Source: Rhizoclosmatium globosum | Taxonomy: Eukaryota > Chytridiomycota > Chytridiomycetes > Chytridiales > Chytriomycetaceae | Reading direction: 5' to 3' | Assembly (NCBI GenBank): GCA_002104985.1 | Contig: MCGO01000032.1 | Coordinates: 1-64,000, forward strand | DNA length: 64,000 nucleotides | Shown here: positions 1 to 11,288 of the stretch, in pieces | How positions within the stretch are numbered: position 1 is the first letter of the stretch | How the letters are laid out: the number at the start of each line of letters is the position of its first letter | Position numbers and translations under genes: made by a program | The notes under the pieces: generated by a model | What the model saw: the letters and a program-made list of their open reading frames with translations, nothing else | Databases searched by the model: none | Told to the model about the DNA's origin: nothing

Positions 1-2
1 TT

Positions 3-644
3 ACCAACCCACCAACGCTTCCCCGCTTCGATGAAGCAACACCCGTCTTACCACTTATCGTTCCAAACCCAAGCCGTGCGCAAACCCTCGTACCTTACAA
101 AGTCGAGGATGCCAACTGAATGCATCAAACCAAATGATGGTCAACAACACAGACACTGTCCGGTTCGGATTCATCATGAAATCGATAACGGAGTTATATT
201 CGAAACTCTTCCCTATCGATGAAGGAACTCGCTTCTATGCTCTTGGGTTCATTCCAAGTCCTCAATTTGGAAAGTTCCATTGGGTCGTTGACGCTGTCTT
301 GCACAAGAGTGTGAAGTCTCAGAAGGTTATGAGTCCAGAAGATGATGTGGTTCAGTTCAAGTTGTTGGGGTGAAGCAGGATTGTTGGGTGCTTCATCTGC
401 GACGCTTGCAACATTTACCACTAGTAAGAGTGTGGAAGGACTTGGAGGAGTGTTTGAGTTGTATAGAGAGTGGGTGAGTGAAGAGGAAGCGGTGTTGATC
501 TTGTCGTCCGTTGTACCAGCATTCTTGGCGTACAAGTATCGTGTGCAGAGACAGAGACATCGCCAAATCGATGGAACGTTTTATAGTAACACTGGAAAAG
601 ACGCAAAGGCTCCAACGGGACTCATGACCTTGTTGGGGTGGTAA
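3..644 (+). CDS. Unknown protein, 5'-truncated by the window edge, frame-broken
   Basis: An open reading frame enters at the left edge and ends with a stop at 642-644. The coding frame changes near base 115-130 and again near 370. At the second site a run of four G (ttgttggggtgaa) would restore the downstream frame (KLLGEAGLLGAS) if it were three G. The readable protein has a Pro-rich segment, then FYALGFIPSPQFGKFHWVVD, a small-residue stretch (GEAGLLGASSATLATF) and a hydrophobic helix-like segment (AVLILSSVVPAFLAY) followed by basic residues, which could be a membrane helix with a cytosolic or matrix tail. I recognise no family. The two frame breaks look like sequence errors rather than introns, because no GT-AG pair of normal size fits. 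It is followed 177 bp later by a same-strand dioxygenase gene. Confidence 0.4.
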
Positions 645-821
645 TTTACATTTTAATTTCCAAGTTAAATATATAGTTTTGATATGTAGAAAGATTTTAA
701 GTGGTGTTAACAGCTTGTTAGTGTTGTTAGAATCAAAACAACATGTCGATTGCGTGCCATTCTCATTCTCAGAAACATAAAAACCAAGATCCTCTTGAAA
801 AGATAAAAACCAACCTGAACA

Positions 822-2036
822 ATGACTGTCGCTGAAGTCACTACCTCTACTGCCTCCTTGTCCTTGAAAGGGCTCAAAGTTCAGCCACTCAAGAGAAACC
901 ACAGTTTGGACGCACTCTTCCCTAGTTTCAAAGTACAACCACATATTGGAACTGAGTTCAAAGACGGGTACTTACTTCATTGTATTATATGCACCCAGAC
1001 TGAAGATTCAAACTAGAATCCAAATCCGCGCTATTCTCAACGCTCCAAATGCTGACGAACTCATCCGGGACTTTGCTGTTCTGGTCTCTGAGCGCAATGT
1101 TGTATTTTTGAGGAACCAAGATATTACCTTCGAGGAACAAAAAGAATTTGTTGATCGTCTTGGCAAAGCTGCAGGAAAGCCAGCTACCTCTGGTCTCCAC
1201 ACTCATCCTCTCACTGACGATTCCTCTGAATTTGGAGAAAAGAGTCTTGTCATCACTTCGCAGAATCGAGACAGGACTAACCGCATTTACCGTGGTCAAT
1301 CTGAATTCCAATCTGAGACTTGGCACACTGAGTTGAGTTTCATACTTCTCATTACCCCTCTGATTCTTACTTGGTTCATTTGGAAACAGCATTACTTTCG
1401 AAAACGTTCCCTCCGATTACGCATTGCTCAGACTCCGCCATGTTCCACCTGAAGGCGGAGACACGATTTGGGCGTCTGCTTATGAAGTCTACGAACGCCT
1501 TTCCCCAGCATTCCAAAAGTTTTTGGAAGGCTTGACTGCCACGCACGCGTTTTCCGGGTTCTTGGATTACGCTGCCGCTGGCTGATCAACATCAACGCCG
1601 GTCCCCGTGGTGCACCAGAAGACGTTGGTACGCACTTGACCGCCGTTCATCCTGTGATTAGAACGAATCCAGTCACTGGTTGGAAGGGCGTGTTTGCCAA
1701 CAAGATTTTCACGAAACGTATCAACGAGCTGTCTAAAGACGAATCGGACCTTGTTTGAACCATTTGTTTAACTTGACGGTTCAGAACCATGATTTACAGG
1801 TTCGGTACAGATGGAATCAGCATGATGTTGCTGTATGGGATAATCGGTCTACGTTCCACACGGCGACTACCGATTTCGATGCGGACAAGTACCTTCGTCT
1901 TGGGGAACGTGCTACATCTCTTGGGGAGCGTCCATACTTTGATGCTGGATCACAATCACGTCGTGAAGCTCTTGGTATTGCTCCACCACCTGCTAGACGT
2001 GCTCACTTGGCATCGTTGACCAGCAAAACCGCCTGA
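822..2036 (+). CDS. TauD/TfdA-family alpha-ketoglutarate-dependent dioxygenase (frameshifted copy)
   Basis: The product belongs to the Fe(II)/2-oxoglutarate taurine/sulfonate dioxygenase family (fungal Jlp1-like), which releases sulfite from alkylsulfonates for sulfur supply. Start ATG at 822. Intron 1 is 968-1016 (gtactt...actag) and intron 2 is 1332-1389 (gttgag...aacag). Joining exons 2 and 3 regenerates the metal-binding HxD motif as WHTDITFENVP, followed by [20 protein letters not shown], typical of the family. Further on are [17 protein letters not shown] and [19 protein letters not shown], the latter holding the distal His and the Arg that binds 2-oxoglutarate. Two single-base frame breaks interrupt the last exon, near 1578 (after DYAAAG) and near 1754 (before NLTVQNHD). 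All catalytic motifs are otherwise present, so indel errors are more likely than decay, though a recent pseudogene cannot be excluded. The exact substrate is not predictable. Confidence 0.82.
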
Positions 2037-2151
2037 AAAGACCTGTGAATAGTTTGACTGCAGTAAGTGAAATAAAAAGTTGTCAAAACGCCAATAGCAA
2101 TTTCCACTCATTTTGGTTTATTCTCCAAAGTCAAAACGAATCTCTTCAACC

Positions 2152-4373
2152 TTACATACGGAACACACCAAACTGTGTCTTTGCAAATGGCATGCCATTC
2201 AAAGAAGCACTCAAACCAAGTCCAACAACCTTTCTCGTATCACTTGGATCAATAATTCCGTCATCCCACAACCGAGCACTAGCAAAGTATGGGTGTCCCT
2301 CTCGCTCATACATGTCCATAATTGGCTTCTTAAACTTCTCCTCCTCCTCAACGCTCCACGACTCGCCCCTCTTCTGCTTTGCATCGCGAGTGATTTGTGC
2401 CATGACACCAGCAGCTTGTTCACCACCCATCACAGAGATACGAGAGTTTGGCCAGGACCAGAGGAAACGTGGGCTGTAGGCACGACCACACATTCCGTAG
2501 TTTCCAGCACCGAAAGATCCACCATAAGGACGGTGAATTTGGGAACGTTTGCACAGGCGACGGCGGTGACAAGCTTTGCACCGTTTTTGGCGATTCCTCC
2601 GGCTTCTGCGCTCTTTCCGACCATGAATCCTGGATTTGAATCAGTAAGAGAAGCAAGTATGAAGAATGAAGCTTACCAGTGATGTTTTGGAGGAACAGCA
2701 AAGGAATTTGGCGTTGGGAACAGAGCTCAATGAAATGGGCACCCTTGACAGCACTCTCACTGAACAAGATACCATTGTTTGCAACGATACCGATTGGTTG
2801 ACCATACAATCTTGCGAAACCTATTTCCATCCAGTTGTAAGATTGCATCAGAAATATTTTTCAAACTTACCAGTCACAAGCGAAGTTCCATAATGCTCCT
2901 TAAACTCCATAAATCGACTACCATCCACAATTCTCGCAATCACTTGTCTCACGTCAAACGGCTTTCTCAAGTTGTCCCCAACAATTCCACCAATCTCCTT
3001 GGAAGAATACAACGGCTCCTCAACAGCCGTCACACTTGGGCTCACTGGCTTTGCGCGGTTCAAGTTTGCAATGATACGTCTGGCTGTGAGTAACGCGTGT
3101 GCATCGTTGTGAGCCAAGTGGTCAGTGACACCGGAGGTTCGACAGTGGAGGTCGGCTCCACCAAGTGCTTCAGCGCTTACTTCTTCACCGGTAGCGGCTT
3201 TTACAAGAGGTGGACCAGCGAGGAAAATGGTTCCTTGGTTCTTGACGATGACGCTTTCGTCGGCCATGGCGGGGACGTAGGCTCCACCTGCTGTACAGGA
3301 TCCAAGGACGACGGCGACTTGTGGGATTCCAGCGCCGGACATTGTGGCTTGGTTGTAGAAGATGCGGCCAAAGTGTTCCTTGTCTGGGAAAACATCGGCT
3401 TGGTTGGGGAGGTTCGCACCTCCGAGTCAACGAGGTAAATACAGGGGAGGCGATTTTCTTTGGCGATTTCTTGTGCACGGAGGTGCTTTTTGACTGTGAT
3501 CTGGATTTGTTTGGGTTAATACTTTTGGAGTAACTGCCGCATAAACTCACTGGATAGTAGGTTCCTCCCTTGACAGTAGAGTCGTTTGCAACAATCACGC
3601 ATTCAACTCTTTGGGATTTTAACTAGGATTAGAAGTTTGCGTTTACATGATTCAGTTGATTTACCCGCTAACGCGACCGATTCCAGTAATAATACCTCCA
3701 GCAGGGACATCGTCTTTATACAAATTGTATCCAGCAAACTGAGAGAGTCAAGGAAGGGCGACCTAAGTCAGGGTTTAGTCGTTTGTTCCTGTTCCCCACC
3801 AAAAGCAACTCACCCTGGATCAACCAATTGGTCGATTCTGTCTCTTGGAAGCAACTTTTTGCGCGACAAGTGACGCTTACGGGCTTCCTCGCCTCCACCT
3901 GAATGTGCATTTGGTGTTAGTGTGATTGTGGAACAAGTTGATGACAGCTCGTACCCTGCTTAATCCGGGCCACCTGAGCCTGCAGATCCGCAACGAGATT
4001 GTTCATGCGAAGAGCATTATCCTGTTGGTTGAGTGAAGGATAGGTTTAATGTCAGCTGAACGCCACAACATCTTGCATCTCGGAACAGTCGGAAGGCCAT
4101 CAAGTGTATCCAGCAGAGCATCCAACCACGCCCAACAAGTCCGCTCCCGCTAAAGCCCACTCTATGACTAATTGCCAGACGAGGATACCTTGAATTCGTC
4201 AGAGGAAGTGTCGATTGCATCTTCAATCACAGGCGCCCGTTCAAGCCATCCTGAATCGCCGACGAGAATGTCCGAACTGGTTTCAGAAGTGAACAAGAAA
4301 ACGAGGCGGTCGCGATGGCGCCGCGTTGCGTTCGAGTTGCAGAAAGGCGCGCGAGTGTGGCGATTCGGAGCAT
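2152..4373 (-). CDS. MCCC2: Methylcrotonoyl-CoA carboxylase beta chain, mitochondrial (frameshifted copy)
   Basis: Carboxyltransferase subunit of 3-methylcrotonyl-CoA carboxylase in mitochondrial leucine degradation; it transfers the carboxyl group from the biotin of the alpha subunit. The likely start is ATG 4373-4371, opening an Arg-rich, Ser/Ala-rich targeting peptide ([18 protein letters not shown]). Recognisable segments in order: [123 protein letters not shown] and the C-terminal [20 protein letters not shown], all hallmark MCC-beta sequences. Several short introns interrupt it (for example about 3904-3955 and 4017-4190). At least three single-base frame breaks lie inside conserved motifs, near 2524, 3424 and 3745; each is repaired by adding one base. 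The enzyme is single-copy housekeeping in most fungi that have it, so the breaks probably reflect sequence error. Family assignment is very secure. Confidence 0.93.
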
Positions 4374-5005
4374 TTTGGAAAGAAGATCAACTCAATTCAC
4401 CTTCTTAACTATCAAATTAATGAATACTAATACGACTACAAATACATTCCACCACTCCAATCTCTTCTGGACATCAAACTTAAAATGCAGTGACAAACTG
4501 TGGAAGTCGTTTCTGTTTTTTTTGTCGCCGGGAAAAAACGTTATTAGCTAAAATTAGACGCAACTCGGCCTTAGCGAAACGAGAGTATTGAATACAAAGC
4601 GACTGATGCGGACGGTAGTATTACTGTACCATTTTTGAACTGTAGCTTGGTTTGCTTGTTATCAGGATACAAATTCATCAGTTAAGCATTAATTGTCGAG
4701 AGCATGGAAAGTGCATCCGGCTCAGAAGTTTGAGAGGGAACTTTTCAATCGGGACAACAGAGTTTGAAACCGAATTAGCATCCTCAGTTTTAAAAAAAGG
4801 AGGTTCAAGCATTTTTGGTATTTTGTACATGATGGCTTCAACCGATGCAATTTATTCTATTTTTATCACAAAGAGTTGTGGGACGGACAGGTTGTTCACC
4901 GTAGCATGGGTTACAATTATACAGCTATAATAATAGAAAAAACGACGCCTCACTGGAGCAACCAAGTGTGGTCAGATTTTTGGATCCGTTTCAACGTTGA
5001 GGAAA
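4374..5005. other. Intergenic stretch between divergent genes, nothing recognised
   Basis: AT-rich DNA upstream of the carboxylase gene (minus) and an unknown gene (plus). The longest open frames are short and have no family resemblance. The interval probably holds both promoters and 5' UTRs. No repeats or RNA genes were seen. Confidence 0.4.
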
Positions 5006-5868
5006 ATGTCGCTTCGACCGGTGGTTCCATCGTCGCAGCCCCTCCCGCTGACACCCCCCAAGCCCAAGTGCCTACCAAAAGCAACCAACCAGGACAAGAA
5101 GCCGCGGGCTCCTTTTATGCTCTAGGCCTCAGCGAGAGCGGGACCCGGTTCCGGCTCGTTGAGATGGAGGGCCAAGAGGCTATCGCACAAGAGACAACCC
5201 TGGCGGCCCTTGACGCGCTGCTCCTCGACTCTGACCGCCTCCTCTTTGCCGCAACGGGAAAGCTATTCAGCCCCTCATCGCCGCTTCCGTTCGGCGGCCC
5301 CCGAACGAAACCAGGCTATGTAAACTACAGAGGCTCGACTACACAAGACCTCAAACGATACATTGTATCCGAAATGTATCGCCTGTACTCTATCACTCGG
5401 TGCAGGAAGCTGCTCAAGTATGTGGCAACCTGCTTTCACTGTGTCCTCGACTACCAACAAGATGGAAGAAAAGATGACTTGGACGAACTAATGTTAAAAG
5501 GTATGCCCACAACAATCCCACCGCCACTTTAAAAAACTAACATTGCAAAAATGGTTAGGAATGAAACGGTCAGGGCATATTGACTGGTCGGGGGCCCGAT
5601 ATATTCCAGAAGGACTTCAGCACCGCTCTTTATATCACAAGACTCTATGGTTCCTTACGGCGGAGTTGAATTTTCAGTCAAAGGTCGCTTTGGTATGCGG
5701 CGAGAAGATCATCTCGTTGCTACCTTCTCTGAGTCTCCGTCCGGTTCGGCGTCTGGATCTGAGTGTCCGTCCTCAACAATAAATTCTAGTAACTCTGGAA
5801 GCGCCGCTATTTCAGACCAAATGTCAAGTACAGGCAGCACTGAAAGTAGTCGCATACCTCATCTTTAA
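5006..5868 (+). CDS. Unknown protein, Pro-rich N-terminus and Ser-rich C-terminus
   Basis: I do not recognise this gene. A plausible start is ATG 5006, giving a Pro/Lys-rich start (MSLRPVVPSSQPLPLTPPKP). The well-supported coding stretch is in another frame from about 5120 to 5500 (SESGTRFRLVEMEGQEAIA, ALDALLLDSDRLLFAATGK, YIVSEMYRLYSITRCRKLL), so either the start lies farther upstream in that frame or there is a base error near 5120. An intron of about 58 bp (5501-5558, gtatgc...gttag) follows. The second exon ends in a Ser/Gly-rich tail (SPSGSASGSECPSSTINSSN) with a stop at 5866-5868, again after a frame ambiguity near 5650. The central part looks alpha-helical and basic. No membrane helix or catalytic motif is evident. 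Confidence 0.4.
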
Positions 5869-6435
5869 GCGGGAACTCATCCAGCAGCTGTAGCGGTCAA
5901 TCATCAAGTCGTATGAATGCCGAAATCATGAATGGAGACAGTGCAGCCACGTCACCGAAACGAATACTGCGGCAAAGGTGACTTTGCTTCAACAACTAAT
6001 AAGTTCAATCTTTTGCTATGAGAGGATTTGGGGGAAATTCGTCCTATCTATATTCTTTTGATGATGGTTGTACTTTTTACTCTTTCCTTTCCAATCCTCT
6101 AATTTACGCTTCTTTGTATTCCCTGTTTTCCGCTCTACCCAACTCTGTACTGATAAAATAAACGTTTGGTGTCTCGATATTTTGAGGGACGAAAGATGGG
6201 AATAAGCAGGAGTGGTGATCCTGACAATCACCTACTAAAAATCAACAAAAAATCAAACTTGCAAGTAATGTGAGGCGAAAAACAAAATTTTAGAACGGCT
6301 ACACAGAAGAATGCTAAGTATCCTAATGCTATCCGATAACTGCTTCTCTTTCGCCGAACATACCAAAAATACGGACTTCCCTCCCACCCTACAACATCAG
6401 TCAAATAGTGACATGATCAATAGTATTTTATTCAT
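5869..6435. other. 3' intergenic region between convergent genes
   Basis: AT-rich sequence downstream of the unknown plus-strand gene and of the minus-strand SGT1 gene. It contains short A- and T-runs suitable for 3' UTRs and polyadenylation. I see no gene or repeat in it. Confidence 0.4.
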
Positions 6436-7758
6436 TCAAATCTCATACTTTTTGGCAATCATTCCTTCAGGTGGGCTCACCTCCACCTTCTTCTTACCAA
6501 TTTCCTCCCAGTTAGTACTCAAAGTCGTGCCTCCACTTTCTTGATAACTCTTGACCATAGCCTTCGTGTTTCATCACTTGCATCTTTGTCTATTTTTTTC
6601 ATCCAGATGTAAATCCTGGAATTACATAATGAAACAAGAAATACTCACAAATATTCTTGAACAAGGCATGAAGGGCAGCCTCTCCTTCGGGTTTGTCATC
6701 TTCGTGGTTCTTGACAATACTGTCCCAATCATGCTTCTTCTTTGAGGAAGTGGGATAAGCTGGGGCACCTGACGCGACAGTCGAGACGGTTTGCTGCACT
6801 GAAGCAACCGCAGGCTTCTCCAAGTCAGCCCACTTGATGCCCATCATTTGCTTCTTGAGTTTAATTTCGACTTTTGTGGACATGACTGAGTGTTTGCAGT
6901 CTGCGGGGATGATTGATTCGCAGAGTGGGTCAAGTTCAAGCTATTTTTGCAGAAGATGGTTGGCGATGCTGATTCCAAGGATAGTATAATTAGGATTACC
7001 ATGTAGTCTGAGCCAGAAGGAAGCTTGATTGTGACGGAAAGGGCGGTTTCGGTATATACAATATCCACGACATTTGGATCATTTCGTGGGAGGCCCTTTA
7101 CAAAGATGGAGACTGTTACAAAGTTTTCGTTCTGGAACCATTCATGTCGAATCTGTGTATGGTCGTTCAATGGCTGTTGAGTGGCTTCTGTGTCAGGTGA
7201 GGGTTACCTTTGAAGGAGGCAGGAATGCAGCAGCGGGAGTGATTGCAGCGGCAGCAGAAGTTCCTTGAATAGTTTCTTGCTGCTTTTGTGGAGCTGGGAC
7301 AGAAGCAGCAACAGGAGCCTCTGAAGGTTGAGCAGCTGGAGCAATGACACTTGGTTCCTCAATGCCTGAACACCCACCAGTCAGCCTCTCCATGTGATTA
7401 TCCCCAAGCAACGCTTACCAGAAACCTCGTCTCTGCATCCGAGTCGCCGCGCCTCAGCCAAGTTGTTTTTCGCAGCGTCCAAGTTTCCGAGGTCGCGCAG
7501 GGCCATCGCCTTCCTCGCGTGCGCCCGGCCAAGCAGGGCCTTGTCGCCGCTCTTTTCCGCTGCAATTTTTGCCGAGTTTGCGTCGGCCAAGGCTTCTCGT
7601 GCGCGGCCCAGTTTGACGAAACAGAGGGCGCGGCGAAGAAAGTGCGTGGCCGTTGGCGCGGCTTCGATCGCCGAAGTGAAGTGTGGAAGGGCGCCTGAGA
7701 AGTCGCCGCTGTCAAAGTACGTGTTTCCAAGGCTGAAGGCCGTCGATCCGTCGTTCAT
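6436..7758 (-). CDS. SGT1: SGT1-like Hsp90 co-chaperone (TPR-CS-SGS)
   Basis: Adaptor between Hsp90 and SCF ubiquitin-ligase/kinetochore clients. The classical three-part order is visible. The N-terminal TPRs start at ATG 7758 ([40 protein letters not shown] repeats). A low-complexity Ala/Pro/Gln linker follows. Next is a CS domain beginning [20 protein letters not shown] with [19 protein letters not shown]. The C-terminal SGS domain has [39 protein letters not shown] and [20 protein letters not shown], ending in a Tyr-Glu-Ile terminus. Introns of roughly 50-80 bp separate the TPR, linker, CS and SGS exons. No frame break was needed in the parts checked. Identification is secure; the gene is divergently oriented to the gene starting at 8092. 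Confidence 0.93.
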
Positions 7759-8091
7759 CGGAAATTGTTGTTTTTTGGTAGAACTTTTTGGAAGGACGGA
7801 ATGTCAACACAAATGTATAAATGCCGATTCATTTATTGCGTTCCTTATGCCTTTCAATTGCGTAGCGTATATACTTTTAAAACTGCCTGAGAATGACTAC
7901 AGGACTTTTCGAAGTTTGAACCTCGTTCGTTCCCAGTTGAATTGTCAAAGCATCAAGCAGTGATTAACTCCACATCATTAGAAAAACAAAAGGGAATGTG
8001 GTAGAGTTTCATCGTACAGAAAGAGTTAATATCGTGGAGTGGAATTCCAGTCGAGTCATCAAAAAATCAACCTTGTTTCCAATTCAATCCG
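7759..8091. promoter_or_regulatory. Shared upstream region between SGT1 and the 8092 gene
   Basis: A 333-bp interval between two divergent start codons; it must contain both 5' regions. No specific element was recognised and no RNA gene is seen. Confidence 0.35.
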
Positions 8092-10135
8092 ATGCCAACA
8101 ACCACGTCCCAGCTTCGCATCCACCAGCCTTATAGCAGCGGTTCAGCCACAACCACCACGCAGCCTCGAACGAGACAGAGACGGGCCTCATGGGCTCATC
8201 CAGTCTCATTCCACCAACACGCCCTGGTCTTGAACAATGGCAGCCCTGGACTTGTCAATCTGGACACCTCCTCCCCTGTTTCACCCCAACCACAGCCTTC
8301 ACTTCAAGTATCTATTCCACAGCCTCCTTCCCAATCGCAGCCAACGCCGCTGCAACTTCAGCAAGCACTTCTGTCGCATATGACTCACCTGATCCACCAA
8401 CACCAATCAGCCTCTTCTTCGGCTGCCCGGATCCAAACTCAACAACAAGCACAAGTTATTGAATCTACCTCGAATACCCCATCAACAGCTGGTCTCCACC
8501 TGTTCCCAGTCTACGTCTGGCCTTTTATAGTTCTGTTTCGTGGAGCCCTGAACCTCATTGCAGTCTTCACCTCCCTTGATTTCGAATTCAACTTTATTCA
8601 AATCACGACTACACACCATTCAGTTACTATGCCTGGTTCATGGAAATCATCGTCGTCAGATTCCCCTTCTTCTTCAGCGTCAACTAATAACTCACGAACT
8701 GATGAGACTGTTCCTACTTCTGAACTGTTACTGGTTCATCATCATCATTTTAATAGTACGCAAAAGTGTGCGAATCTCATCAAACTCGAGTCATTGAGTT
8801 CTCATATCAGACATTTACGGGGTATCTTGGAGGCAGAACGTTCAGCTAGGACTCAAATCTCTCAGGTCCATGCAAAGACAATGATGGTAGTAGAGGACCA
8901 AAAAGATGTAATTTATAAATTGGAGGGTGAGTTTGGCTCATTTTGTGTAATTGTTTGAGGTTATCTAATCCTATTTGAAATCTATTGTAGAGACGGTCGA
9001 AAACTTGAAAGATGAGGTCGAGACACTTCGAGCTCGTTTAGTCGAAGCTCTCTTTGACAAGAGCTCTGTTGGGTTCACAAACTCCGAACGGGTTGACTCT
9101 GGATTTTACTCCAACAAAAGTGATGAGGAGGATCATGTCAAGATTAGCCCAACCGTTACGGCTCCTACTTTCCAGCTCCGGTTGCCCGATGACATTCTTG
9201 ATACCATTTCGGATGACGGTTGTGGCTGCATGTCTGATGAGGATGATGACGAAGAGGAAATCGATTGGGACACTGATGATGATGACGATGAGGCGGAAGA
9301 TACCAACCCAGTCACCTCCATCTTCCAACAAATCCCCATCTCACCCAACCCGAAGTCTTCAGCTCTCTCTTCCCCCGCAGAGCCACTCACCCGTTCCCCG
9401 TCTCCACCAAACAAACACTTCCAAACCCCCGAACAACTCCTCACCCTCGCCTCAACAGCCCTTCTTCAGTCTCTCCATCAAACACAACCCCAACAGCCCT
9501 CCCAACAGTCCTCGACAACCTCGCAACAACCATCCCGTTAACACCAACCCTCTCCGCAAAAACCGCACTCACAGCCCTCTTACATACATCACCCCAAAAC
9601 GAAAACAAAACCCGTCTCCGCAGGACCTCGCTGCACAGTCCCGCGCCCTGTTCCGAACACACATCTCTCTCCTCGATATCCACTGCACACGACCGGTCCA
9701 CGCACCCGCCTTGCAACGCTTGAACAACTCGCGTCGTTTTGTCACAGCGACGACGCACATGTAGCGTGGAAACCGGCGTTTGGGATGCTTGTCTATGTTC
9801 TTGTTGATTTGGAGGTTGTAGGTGCTGCGGACGTTGTGTGTTGGTGGAGGCGGGAGAAGCGGAGTGGGGAAGGCGGGCGGGTGTTTGAAGGGTGTGTTGG
9901 GTTTATGGATCGGCTTTGTAAGACTTTGGAGGAGGTTTGTAGTAGTGAGGAGGAGGAGAGTGATGATAGTGGTGAGGAGGAAGAGGATGATGAAGAGGAT
10001 GAAGGAGAGGATGGGTTTGATGAGGGGAAGTGTTTTGAGGAAGTTGAAGCGCTGCAGCGGGATCGTGGGTATTGTGGGGTTGATGAAGTTGTTGTTGGTG
10101 GATGTAATGAGCGTAGGGTTTCGTTCAATATTTGA
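8092..10135 (+). CDS. Unknown Gln/Ser-rich protein with coiled coil and acidic C-terminus
   Basis: I do not recognise a family. From ATG 8092 the protein has a low-complexity Gln/Ser/Pro region, then a predicted coiled coil (LSSHIRHLRGILEAERSART ... VEDQKDVIYKLEE). It crosses an intron at about 8928-8991 (gtgagt...tgtag) that joins in frame to ETVENLKDEVETLRARLVEA. An acidic block (DEDDDEEEIDWDTDDDDDEA), a Pro/Ser/Gln-rich stretch and a second acidic C-terminal block (SSEEEESDDSGEEEEDDEED) follow. The frame is unclear between about 9480 and 9780, where all three frames look coding-like in pieces, so one or two base errors are likely there. The last exon runs to the stop at 10133-10135. Composition suggests a scaffold or a nuclear/chromatin-associated protein, but that is only an inference. 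Confidence 0.55.
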
Positions 10136-10332
10136 AAGGGCTGGGTTTTTTGCTTATAAGGCATGTATTGAGTTTAGTATCTAAGTGAGACGAGGGGAGT
10201 GCAGGGTGTTTCTTTCTGACTTATCTATATATTATGCTATGAATATATATGTTACATACCCCTGTATTAGTTTTGCAGTCTGTGACGATTGGATGAAAGA
10301 CTGTAGTCGGAGGCACTTTCGGTAAAATCAAT

Positions 10333-10824
10333 TTATTCCTTGGAACCCACTGCAACATCAAGAACAGGAACGATTCCACAAGTGGTTTCATCAGGTTCCA
10401 AACACAAGGCACTGTCCCTCTGCTTCTTATCTGAGTCGGCAGCAACATCGCTGCTGTCCCCAAGAATCAAACCAAACACAGTCTCCTCCTCCATGACTTT
10501 ATCCTCCTTCCAACACTCTTTCGCCATGTCCAAGAAAGTGCCGCGTTCCTCCCCCTTCAAAAACAAGTAACAAGCATAAAACACGTCTTCCTCGTCTTGG
10601 CCATATGGATTCAAGGTGTCGCATTTCCCCGTGTTGTAAATGTTAGTGAGAGTGCGGCAGAGCTGAGCCCGGTCGTTTGAGGAGTAGGGCGAGTGTTGCA
10701 GCGAGTTCCAGTGCGAGATCATGATTGAGAGGCGTTGCGATGTTTCTTTCCTTGTTCTGAGGCGCGGTGGCGACGACGGGGCCAGGGATGGCGAGAGGAG
10801 CGGCGTGGCGACGAGTGTGCTCAT
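10333..10824 (-). CDS. Small unknown protein, about 163 aa
   Basis: An uninterrupted frame from ATG 10824 to the stop at 10333. The N-terminus is Ser/Pro/Leu-rich (LLSPSLAPSSPPRLRTRKE), followed by a helical-looking region (QRLSIMISHWNSLQHSPYSS, RAQLCRTLTNIYNTGKCDTL) and an acidic segment (PYGQDEEDVFYACYLFLKGE). It has four or five scattered cysteines and no signal peptide or membrane helix. I do not recognise it. It is convergent with the coiled-coil gene ending at 10135. Confidence 0.55.
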   Translation of the reverse strand: MSTLVATPLLSPSLAPSSPPRLRTRKETSQRLSIMISHWNSLQHSPYSSNDRAQLCRTLTNIYNTGKCDTLNPYGQDEEDVFYACYLFLKGEERGTFLDMAKECWKEDKVMEEETVFGLILGDSSDVAADSDKKQRDSALCLEPDETTCGIVPVLDVAVGSKE

Positions 10825-11288
10825 TTTAGCTTTAGTTTTAATGGTGGAAGGTGGGTGGCTTTGAGAGAGAGTTTTGGGAATGTGTTTTTGGAAGGCGCGG
10901 TTTGGGTGGCTCTGCCGGGAGACCTTCCTTTGAATTTTTGCGAAATTGAGCTGCGCGAATGATTCATTAATTTTGTTCATTTGACAGCCTCCCTGATTTG
11001 TAATTGGATTTTATGGATTTCATTATGGTATAGGTCGTTGATTTCAGTCCACGCTTTGTATGTGCAGCTTCATGAATGCCGATATTGGTCGTGCGTGATC
11101 AGTTTTTTGGCAAAAGTATCACACTGTACTACTCGCCAAATGATCTATAACTTGATTACGTCGACTGATTGTTTGGAAGGGGTATGCTGGTGAGGCGCCA
11201 CGTTTCATGGGAACCCAAAATCACTGCCAAAAGCGCCCTCATTTCTTACTGACATCACACATTGAATAACCAAGTTACGCCAAACACA
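10825..11288. other. Intergenic region between divergent genes
   Basis: Holds the upstream regions of the small minus-strand gene and the plus-strand glycosyltransferase. No gene-like frame with family resemblance and no repeat was seen. Confidence 0.4.
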